From: CAZEUZ01 sp964515805
Lineage (GTDB): Bacteria; Pseudomonadota; Gammaproteobacteria; Pseudomonadales; Cellvibrionaceae
Direction: 5' to 3'
Assembly: GCA_964515805.1 (NCBI GenBank)
Contig: CAZEUZ010000164.1
Span: forward strand, 1-8,239
DNA length: 8,239 nucleotides
Position numbers and translations under genes: made by a program. Below the pieces are notes generated by a model. It was given only the letters and a program-made list of their open reading frames with translations. It ran no database searches and was not told the origin of the DNA. Shown here piece after piece: positions 1 to 5,398 of this stretch (its first letter is position 1; every line of letters begins with the position of its first letter).

Positions 1-1046
1 TAGAACCTTTTGTAGGCATCCGTTTTAATCGCTTCTTCCACACTACCTTTGAGCAGCCCCAAATTTATCAAGCCTTGAACAATGGTTGTTACCGATGCTT
101 CGTGTGGATCATTCCAATGATTACCTGCTCTGGCCTTGTTAAGCGCTGCGGATTGAGCATCCAGCACTAATTCATAAACTGCTTTTTGTTGCTGATTAAA
201 TTTACCGTTCACCGGAAAAGTACGAGTAATATCGGAAGCGTAATGTTCTAATTCACAACCAGCGTCAATCAGAACCAACTCCCCTGATTTCATCTGTCTG
301 TCGTTATCCGTGTAATGCAAAATACACGCATTATTGCCGCTGCCAACTATCGCATTATAGGCGGGAAAGCGAGCACCCTCGCGTACAAAATTGTGGAGCA
401 GTTCAGCCTCGAGCTCATACTCATAACGATTAGGTTGGCAGTGCTGCATTGCCCGAATATGTGCTTGTGCTGAAATTTCGGCAGCTCGCCGCATCAGCCT
501 GATCTCTGCTGCGCTTTTAAACAGGCGCAAGTCGTGCAATAAGTGGTCAAGATTAGTAAACTCACCTGGCGGTGAAGCGCCGGACCGCACTTTAGTACGG
601 ATTGCATTAACCCAACGCATGACACGTTGATCAAACTGCTGATCTCGACCCATGGAATAGTAGACACGTTCCCGGCCTTCAACGAGGCCGGGCAAGATCT
701 CATCTATATCGCTGATAGGAAAAGCATCGTCGGCATCGTAGTCATTGCATGCGCCCTCTGGACCAGCGCGGTAACCGTCCCAAATTTCTCGTTCACGGTT
801 CCGCTCCCTGCAAAACAATAAATATTCACCGTGTTCTCTTTCAGGCACTAAGACAATAACGGCCTGAGGTTCTGCAAAACCGCTGAGATAGTAAAAATCG
901 CTATCTTGACGGTAGGCGTAATTGGCATCGCGATTACGAATAGATTCTGAAGCGGCAGTTAATATAGCAATAGAATTAGGCTCCATGCGATCAATGAGCG
1001 CTTTGCGCCGACGAGCGAATTCTTGTCTGGTGATACGTGATTGCAT
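1..1046 (-). CDS. pepP: Xaa-Pro aminopeptidase (aminopeptidase P), C-terminus cut by window edge
   Basis: This cytoplasmic metallopeptidase removes the N-terminal residue from peptides whose second residue is proline. About 348 codons are visible in one open frame with no internal stop; the family is about 440 residues long, so roughly the last 90 lie off the left edge. The N-terminal aminopeptidase P domain spans about residues 1-135 (RQEFARRRKAL near the start, YRQDSDFYYLSGF around 45-57). The M24 'pita-bread' domain begins near residue 175, with VGSGNNACILHYT and then LVLIDAGCELEHYASDITR. Asp261 and Asp272 in that stretch match two of the five metal ligands; the His and two Glu ligands are in the missing part. 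The ATG at 1046 gives an N-terminus aligning with E. coli PepP. It begins 4 bases after the ygfB stop, so translation is probably coupled. The ygfB-pepP order is the usual gammaproteobacterial one. The identification is firm. Confidence 0.96.
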   Translation of the reverse strand, partial: MQSRITRQEFARRRKALIDRMEPNSIAILTAASESIRNRDANYAYRQDSDFYYLSGFAEPQAVIVLVPEREHGEYLLFCRERNREREIWDGYRAGPEGACNDYDADDAFPISDIDEILPGLVEGRERVYYSMGRDQQFDQRVMRWVNAIRTKVRSGASPPGEFTNLDHLLHDLRLFKSAAEIRLMRRAAEISAQAHIRAMQHCQPNRYEYELEAELLHNFVREGARFPAYNAIVGSGNNACILHYTDNDRQMKSGELVLIDAGCELEHYASDITRTFPVNGKFNQQQKAVYELVLDAQSAALNKARAGNHWNDPHEASVTTIVQGLINLGLLKGSVEEAIKTDAYKRF

Positions 1047-1050
1047 GAGT

Positions 1051-1632
1051 TTAATGTAAACCTTTCAATTGCTGTTCATCCACACTGACATCTTGCTCGG
1101 CATATTCAGAATACAGAGTTAATGCGACTATGCGCACATACTCTGTCAACTCAAAATAGTCACTTTCTTGATCATTATCTTCATTTAATAGATCAGCGTC
1201 GGCAATGGCAACCTGGGTTATTTTTGCCAAATCGCGCAAAGCATCGGCATTGTCACTGGAAAATTCTGTGTTTGGATCGATACCGGCAGCGCCAAAGCCG
1301 ATCAAGAATCCTTGAGCCCACTGAGCCAACGCTTGTGTACGCACAGCTATTTCAGAGTCATCATCGGGTAATAATGGTTGAAATGCATAATCGCCACTGC
1401 TCATATCATTCAACGTGGCATCGTAAAGAGTGGATATGCAATCGTAGAAAGTTGCATCGGGATTTTCCGGCACATCTAATAAATCCCAGGCCTGCTGAAC
1501 ACATTCATCATGGCTGAGGCGTGCACCACCACAAAGTTTGCCACAGAGGAAACCATGTAACTCAGACGGACTACTGAGGGAACTCAGCGGAAGCAACATA
1601 TCGCAAAATTCATCAAATGTTACATTGAACAA
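1051..1632 (-). CDS. ygfB: YgfB family protein (UPF0149), TTG start
   Basis: A small acidic, mostly helical protein of the YgfB/UPF0149 family. Its molecular role is not settled, although family members have been implicated in gene regulation. Recognisable features are the N-terminal SPSELHGFLCGKLCGG block, the central WAQGFLIGFGAAG block, and the C-terminal LTEYVRIVALTLYSEYA helix. No ATG is usable at the 5' end. I chose the TTG at 1632 because GGAGAG at 1641-1646 lies 8 bases upstream, and the resulting 193 residues match the family length of about 192. An in-frame TTG at 1650 would add six residues but would put the ribosome-binding site inside the coding region. The gene directly precedes pepP with a 4-base gap, so the two form one transcript. 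It lies 89 bases after the flavin reductase-like gene on the same strand and may be read through from it. Confidence 0.92.
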   Translation of the reverse strand: MFNVTFDEFCDMLLPLSSLSSPSELHGFLCGKLCGGARLSHDECVQQAWDLLDVPENPDATFYDCISTLYDATLNDMSSGDYAFQPLLPDDDSEIAVRTQALAQWAQGFLIGFGAAGIDPNTEFSSDNADALRDLAKITQVAIADADLLNEDNDQESDYFELTEYVRIVALTLYSEYAEQDVSVDEQQLKGLH

Positions 1633-1640
1633 TTGTTTTA

Positions 1641-1646
1641 CTCTCC
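1641..1646 (-). promoter_or_regulatory. Shine-Dalgarno sequence deciding the ygfB start
   Basis: On the minus strand this reads GGAGAG, 8 bases before the TTG at 1632. It is one of the clearest ribosome-binding sites in the window and argues for that TTG rather than the one at 1650, which lies upstream of it. Confidence 0.6.
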
Positions 1647-1687
1647 ACAATTATTTTACTGACTTCAGGTGCTCTACTCGCCGAGGC

Positions 1688-1719
1688 CAGTAGCAAAAGT
1701 AGTCAGTAGCAAAAAATGC
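1688..1719. repeat. Two-copy 16-base direct repeat between flavin reductase-like gene and ygfB
   Basis: CAGTAGCAAAA occurs at 1688-1698 and again at 1704-1714, in two adjacent 16-base units. The copies diverge after the shared 11 bases. It lies just downstream of the stop codon of the flavin reductase-like gene and about 60 bases before the ygfB ribosome-binding site. It is probably a small slippage duplication; no function is evident. Confidence 0.5.
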
Positions 1720-1721
1720 TC

Positions 1722-2336
1722 TTAACCCGGTCGCTTTTGGGCAAACGGTCGGCTGATACCTGAAAATTCAGTGGCACCCAAGCGAGCCAGTGGATCGAGC
1801 GCAACTGCATCAATGTAGAGCCTGTCATTTTCTTTTTTCACTATGGTGTCATCGAGATAGAGTTGGTGTATTTGCGCATAGATAATAGCCTGCTGGTTTG
1901 GGCCGAGCTCGTGTACATCGTAAAGTGTGCAGTGGTAAGCAACTAGTGCCTCGGCTATGCGAGGCACGGCACAGCCTTCCAGATCGACCAACGACAACTG
2001 CGTGCCCTCCAACTCTGACTCGCCATAGTCCAAAGCTGCAGCACTTGCATTGAGCGTTTCTGCCTGAAAAAGTGAAGCGATATGGACGACAAATTCTCTG
2101 CCGCTCAGAATATTTCGGCGGGTATCCTTGATGCTGCCATCAAGTTTTTTGCCAATGGATAAAACCAGTAATGGCGGATCAGAACAAATAGCGTTGAAAA
2201 AAGAGAAAGGCGCCAAATTATAATTAGAGAGATCATCGTTTTGGGAAAGCACCCAAGCAATCGGTCTGGGTATCACCGTCTGGGTCAGTAAATGATAACG
2301 CTGCAAAGATTGTATTGCTGAGAAATCAATAATCAT
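1722..2336 (-). CDS. Flavin reductase-like, FMN-binding protein
   Basis: A 204-residue protein of the flavin reductase/PNPOx-like split-barrel family (the group annotated DIM6/NTAB). Family members bind FMN and usually reduce it with NAD(P)H, or supply reduced flavin to a partner oxygenase. The family pattern is clear: PRPIAWVLSQ at residues 23-32, then NLAPFSFFNAICSDPPLLVLSIG, then DTRRNI and EFVVHI. The Asn-Leu-Ala-Pro-Phe-Ser-Phe-Phe core is typical of the FMN site. The C-terminal third is less conserved, ending ATEFSGISRPFAQKRPG. Length is normal. The ATG at 2336 is the natural start, but no good Shine-Dalgarno precedes it. No oxygenase gene lies nearby, so substrate and partner are unknown. 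It is divergent from rpoZ and leads the minus-strand block containing ygfB and pepP. The family call is secure; the specific reaction is not. Confidence 0.87.
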   Translation of the reverse strand: MIIDFSAIQSLQRYHLLTQTVIPRPIAWVLSQNDDLSNYNLAPFSFFNAICSDPPLLVLSIGKKLDGSIKDTRRNILSGREFVVHIASLFQAETLNASAAALDYGESELEGTQLSLVDLEGCAVPRIAEALVAYHCTLYDVHELGPNQQAIIYAQIHQLYLDDTIVKKENDRLYIDAVALDPLARLGATEFSGISRPFAQKRPG

Positions 2337-2374
2337 ATGGTGCTATCGAACGGCTTAACTTTGTCTAGTAGATA

Positions 2375-2402
2375 AGTGTAGTGCGGTAAATAACTGGCTC
2401 AA
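2375..2402 (-). promoter_or_regulatory. Candidate promoter for the flavin reductase-like gene
   Basis: Read on the minus strand, TTGAGC (2402-2397) and TACACT (2380-2375) are separated by 16 bases, each matching the sigma-70 consensus at four of six positions. Transcription would start near 2368, giving a leader of about 30 bases to the ATG at 2336. This is found by eye only. Confidence 0.3.
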
Positions 2403-2581
2403 TGCTTTAACGCGGAATTATTGTAGCTTAGTACAGGTAGCATTTCCATTTGAAAAAATCCGCTTTCGCCATTTGATTTTTCTTACTTTTTTATAACAAA
2501 AAGTGTGAGGAATTGTTGTTCTCGCTGTTTATTCTGCGTAAACTATTAATTGGGGTATACAAACGTAAAGTTCTCCCTGGT

Positions 2582-2620
2582 TTAATTACTACACCATTCG
2601 ATATTTACGTAGTTAATTAA
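2582..2620. repeat. Imperfect A+T-rich inverted repeat upstream of rpoZ
   Basis: TTAATTACTAC (2582-2592) pairs with GTAGTTAATTAA (2609-2620) except for one bulged A, leaving a 16-base loop. A second, mutually exclusive pairing is possible between ACGTAAA (2563-2569) and TTTACGT (2604-2610). It could be an operator or a structured leader of rpoZ. The pairings are seen in the sequence; function is a guess. Confidence 0.4.
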
Positions 2621-2695
2621 TCTGTCACCACCACAGCAAAATTAAAATTTTTCCTGTGTTATCTTTGTAACTTATGATGAATTTGGTAGCTTTGT

Positions 2696-2971
2696 ATGGC
2701 ACGTATTACCGTTGAAGACTGTCTGGACAGTGTTGAAAATCGCTTTGAATTGGTGCTAGTGAGCACTAAACGGGCTCGTCAAATAGCCACTGGTGGTAAA
2801 GACCCAATGGTTGAAGAAGATAACGATAAACCCACTGTGCTGGCATTGCGAGAAATTTCTCAAGGATTGGTTACCTCCAGTATTCTGGAAGAACCTGAAG
2901 ATACCGAGCTTATGGATGAACATCCAAACCTAGAGGCCGACACCTTACCACCTCCGCTTAATGACAGATAA
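2696..2971 (+). CDS. rpoZ: DNA-directed RNA polymerase omega subunit
   Basis: Omega helps fold and hold the beta-prime subunit of RNA polymerase. In Proteobacteria it also forms (p)ppGpp site 1 together with beta-prime. The protein is 91 residues, the same as in E. coli. It starts MARITVEDCLDSVENRFELV, followed by RARQIATGGKDP and NDKPTVLALREISQGLV, which are the diagnostic omega blocks. The N-terminal Ala-Arg-Ile-Thr that contributes to the (p)ppGpp site is preserved (E. coli has Ala-Arg-Val-Thr). The acidic tail after residue 65 is variable in the family. A weak GGTAG lies about 8 bases before the ATG. spoT follows after 55 bases on the same strand, almost certainly in one operon. Unlike the enteric order, no gmk precedes it. 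Confidence 0.97.
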   Translation: MARITVEDCLDSVENRFELVLVSTKRARQIATGGKDPMVEEDNDKPTVLALREISQGLVTSSILEEPEDTELMDEHPNLEADTLPPPLNDR

Positions 2972-3026
2972 GAGTGGCATAACATCATGCTTCTCTAACG
3001 CGGTTTCTTGAGCCCATTTCACCACA

Positions 3027-5189
3027 GTGACAATGTCATCACTTCACTCGTTTACTGAATACGAAAAAATACCGTCAGCAAACGCGTCACTCACTCTTGA
3101 AGACCTAACCAACCAACTTAGTCGGTACCTGGATCCACCGAAAATTGATCTTATAAGAGAAGCCTACCATTGCGCTGAAAAAGCCCATTCTGGTCAACTG
3201 CGCAGTAGCGGCGATCCTTACATTACCCACCCCCTCGCGGTGGCAAAAATACTATCGTCCATGCATATGGATCACCATACCATTATGGCGGCAATCCTAC
3301 ATGACGTTATTGAAGATACGCCTATCAGTAAAGCAGCTCTATCGCAACAGTTCGGGGAAACCGTGGCAAATTTAGTTGACGGCGTCAGTAAATTGGCCCA
3401 TATCGAATTTGACAGCCAGGAAGAGAAACAGGCCAAAAATTTCGAAAAGATGGTCATCGCAATGGCCAAAGACATACGAGTAATCGTCGTTAAACTCGCC
3501 GACCGCTTGCACAACATCCGAACTCTAGGGCCCTTAAAAGAAGAAAAGCGGCAGCGAATTGCTCGCGAAACCTTGGATATTTACGCCCGTATAGCAGGTC
3601 GTCTCGGCATGGAAGACATGCGTATAGAATTCGAAAACCGCTCTTTCACGGTTCTCTATCCATTGCGTGCAGAACGTTTAAAAGCGGCGGTGGAGATAGT
3701 TCACAGTAAACAGAGAGAACTCGTCGAGCACACAAAGACCTCCATAGAGAAACAATTGGTGCACTGGCGCATTGATGCAACGGTAATTGACTGTGAAAAA
3801 CACCTTTACAGTATTTACCGGGAAATGGAAAACAGGAAAAGGTTTAGGGATATTACGAGTGTGTTTGCCTTTCGTATTATGGTGAATGACGTCGATACCT
3901 GTTATCGAGTACTGGGAGCGATACACACCCTATATAAACCTATCATAGGCCGCTTGAAAGATTATATTGCCATCCCTAAAGCCAATGGTTACCAATCACT
4001 ACATACTGTACTAAATGGGGTGCAAAATACGCCTGTCGCAGTGCAAATACGCACCCGTAAAATGGAAAATATCGCTAACACCGGCATCGCAGCTCGTTGG
4101 TTATATGAGTCGGAGGACGAACCCAGCGGCAGTCATGCTCGCGCCCGACGCTGGATTAACAATTTGCTGGAATTACAAAAAAACGCTGGCGATTCGCTGG
4201 AATTTATTGAGCATGTGAAAAATGATTTTTTTTCTGACGAAGTTTACGTATTTACACCTAAAGGAAAAATTATCGAATTGCCTGCGGGTGCGACCGCTGT
4301 TGATTTTGCCTATGCCGTACATACCGACATAGGTAATCACTGTGTTGCATGCCGTATCAATCATCACTTGATTTCATTATCACAACCCTTAGAAAATGGT
4401 CAGCAAGTAGAAATTATCACCCGCGAATCCTCACAGCCAAAGGCAGTATGGTTAGCGACCGTAGTGACTAGCAAGGCGCGTAGCGCTATTCGTCACCACC
4501 TCAACCACTATCGTCATCAGGATGCAAGACAGCTTGGTGGACGCATGTTAAATCGCACCTTAGCGCAGGTTGACATATCGATAGCAACCATTCCTGAACA
4601 GCAAGTAGCAAAGGTTTTACAAGACTTAAATTTGAACAGTATGGAACAACTGCTAACAGCCATTGGGCTGGGTAAATTGATGGGCAATACTGTGGCCAAA
4701 CTGCTAGTGCCGGAAAAGGCTGAAGAGTTATCGGCACATGTCGAATCCCCTCTCACTATCGACTCGACTGATGGCACTATTGTCACTCTTTCTCGTTGCT
4801 GTCGACCCATTCCTGGCGATCCTATTATTGGTCATATTAGTTCGGGTAAAGGGTTGGTTATCCACCTAGATACATGCAAAAACATGGCGGAAATTCGTCA
4901 GCACCCAGAAAAAATCAGTGAAATCAGTTGGTCGCCTAATGTCAGTGGCGAATTTCCGGTCGATATTCGCATGAATGTCGCTTCTGACCGCGCGGTTATT
5001 GCTGAATTAGCCAGCCATATAACCCTTATGGAAGCGACTATTGATGAAATTCAATACAAAGAAAAAACTCCACTGAATAGCGACATTGAACTGACCATCC
5101 GCGTGAAAAACCGAGCACATTTGGCCAATATCATTCGACATATTCGCAGAATTCATTCAGTTGAAAAGGTAATTCGCGAGAAGAATTAG
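3027..5189 (+). CDS. spoT: SpoT-type (p)ppGpp hydrolase with degenerate synthetase domain
   Basis: Cytoplasmic RelA/SpoT-family enzyme, 720 residues counted from the GTG at 3027. An ATG at 3033 is an equally good start; neither has a clear Shine-Dalgarno. Either gives about 20 residues more than E. coli SpoT. The HD hydrolase domain (about 40-215) is complete: Arg59, His68, His92-Asp93, Glu96-Asp97, Asp159 and Asn163 match the manganese-binding and catalytic residues. Then come a synthetase-like domain (about 235-365), TGS (about 404-466), a helical region, a conserved Cys/His region (CCRPIPGDP, Cys591-Cys592, then His613 and Cys617) and a C-terminal ACT domain (about 643-716). In the synthetase domain, residues conserved in active enzymes are replaced: Cys256 for Arg, Ser278 for Asp, Ala338 for Glu and Arg357 for His. 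I infer hydrolase activity only, so (p)ppGpp synthesis should need a separate RelA. It follows rpoZ; a 22-base repeat array starts at its 3' end. Confidence 0.97.
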   Translation: MTMSSLHSFTEYEKIPSANASLTLEDLTNQLSRYLDPPKIDLIREAYHCAEKAHSGQLRSSGDPYITHPLAVAKILSSMHMDHHTIMAAILHDVIEDTPISKAALSQQFGETVANLVDGVSKLAHIEFDSQEEKQAKNFEKMVIAMAKDIRVIVVKLADRLHNIRTLGPLKEEKRQRIARETLDIYARIAGRLGMEDMRIEFENRSFTVLYPLRAERLKAAVEIVHSKQRELVEHTKTSIEKQLVHWRIDATVIDCEKHLYSIYREMENRKRFRDITSVFAFRIMVNDVDTCYRVLGAIHTLYKPIIGRLKDYIAIPKANGYQSLHTVLNGVQNTPVAVQIRTRKMENIANTGIAARWLYESEDEPSGSHARARRWINNLLELQKNAGDSLEFIEHVKNDFFSDEVYVFTPKGKIIELPAGATAVDFAYAVHTDIGNHCVACRINHHLISLSQPLENGQQVEIITRESSQPKAVWLATVVTSKARSAIRHHLNHYRHQDARQLGGRMLNRTLAQVDISIATIPEQQVAKVLQDLNLNSMEQLLTAIGLGKLMGNTVAKLLVPEKAEELSAHVESPLTIDSTDGTIVTLSRCCRPIPGDPIIGHISSGKGLVIHLDTCKNMAEIRQHPEKISEISWSPNVSGEFPVDIRMNVASDRAVIAELASHITLMEATIDEIQYKEKTPLNSDIELTIRVKNRAHLANIIRHIRRIHSVEKVIREKN

Positions 5190-5322
5190 AGCCTTCAGCG
5201 AAATGGGCTAAAGCATTCAGCGAAATAGATTAGACCACTCAGCGACATGATTTAGACTCTGCAGCAAGAAGCATTAACGCCTGTAACAATAACAACTAGA
5301 GCCCGTTGAACTTTTTGCAAAA
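5169..5322 (+). repeat. Degenerate 22-base tandem array overlapping the spoT stop codon
   Basis: Seven phase-locked 22-base units begin at 5169, 5191, 5213, 5235, 5257, 5279 and 5301. The best units (5191, 5213, 5235) share TCAGCGA at fixed positions and end CTAAA, TTAGA and TTAGA. By hand count, unit 2 versus unit 3 of the series matches at 17 of 22 positions and unit 3 versus unit 4 at 16 of 22. The first unit contains the last codons and TAG stop of spoT and matches the 5213 unit at 14 of 22. The last three are weak (about 10-12 of 22). Units are contiguous, without spacers. It probably arose by repeated duplication around the spoT 3' end. Confidence 0.55.
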
Positions 5323-5379
5323 ATGTCACCTAATTGACATACCACCGACTAACCAACATGGCATCTAATCGACGTGCCA
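5323..5379 (+). promoter_or_regulatory. Pair of similar palindromic elements, candidate operators of the transporter gene
   Basis: Two 22-base elements at 5323-5344 and 5358-5379 match at 17 of 22 positions (hand count) and share CTAAT and GAC at equal spacing. The first contains a perfect inverted repeat, ATGTCA-N6-TGACAT (5323-5340). The second is bounded by TGGCA and TGCCA (5359-5363, 5375-5379). Their starts are 35 bases apart. The second ends one base before a TATAAT hexamer and covers the place where a -35 box would sit, as expected for a repressor or activator site. The regulator is unknown. Confidence 0.4.
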
Positions 5380-5380
5380 A

Positions 5381-5386
5381 TATAAT
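5381..5386 (+). promoter_or_regulatory. Perfect -10 hexamer close to the transporter start codon
   Basis: TATAAT lies 12 bases before the ATG at 5399. A start of transcription 6-8 bases downstream would leave a leader of only about 5 bases. The -35 position (about 5358-5363, ATGGCA) is poor, which would fit activator dependence. The bases right before the ATG (TCCCTCCT) do not resemble a Shine-Dalgarno sequence. Confidence 0.35.
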
Positions 5387-5398
5387 GGTATCCCTCCT

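Larger units (their letters stand above)
2337..2695. other. Divergent A+T-rich intergenic region between the flavin reductase-like gene and rpoZ
   Basis: This 359-base stretch holds no convincing coding region on either strand. It must carry the promoters for rpoZ-spoT (rightward) and for the flavin reductase-like gene (leftward). A weak rightward -10, TATGAT, lies at 2673-2678 with a poor -35 (TTTCCT, 2650-2655) 17 bases upstream. The segment 2563-2620 contains overlapping inverted repeats, listed separately. In many gammaproteobacteria gmk precedes rpoZ at this place; it is absent here. Confidence 0.6.

Noticed and set aside
1..1046. Apparent lack of a long gene in the first kilobase, suggesting a broken pepP
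   Set aside because: The minus-strand frame is open throughout from the ATG at 1046 to the edge; codons at both ends and across 663-840 were checked and the rest read through without a stop. The gene simply runs off the window.
1122..1517. Plus-strand open frame of 131 codons opposite ygfB
   Set aside because: It is His/Arg-rich with no family resemblance and lies wholly within the well-supported ygfB; a shadow frame.
2987..2998. Tiny ATG-CTT-CTC-TAA frame between rpoZ and spoT as a regulatory upstream ORF
   Set aside because: Three codons with no ribosome-binding site are expected by chance.
4501..4810. Two minus-strand open frames inside spoT
   Set aside because: Low-complexity translations opposite a conserved gene; chance frames.
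5191..5278. Short repeats after spoT as a CRISPR array
   Set aside because: Units are contiguous, degenerate and have no unique spacers; no cas gene is present.
5312..5323. TTTTTGCAAAAA as a spoT terminator
   Set aside because: It is a perfect A/T palindrome without a G+C-rich stem or a following T-run, so it does not fit a rho-independent terminator.
5334..5386. Perfect TTGACA at 5334-5339 paired with TATAAT at 5381-5386 as one promoter
   Set aside because: The gap is 41 bases, far too long for a sigma-70 promoter; TTGACA is part of the palindromic element instead.
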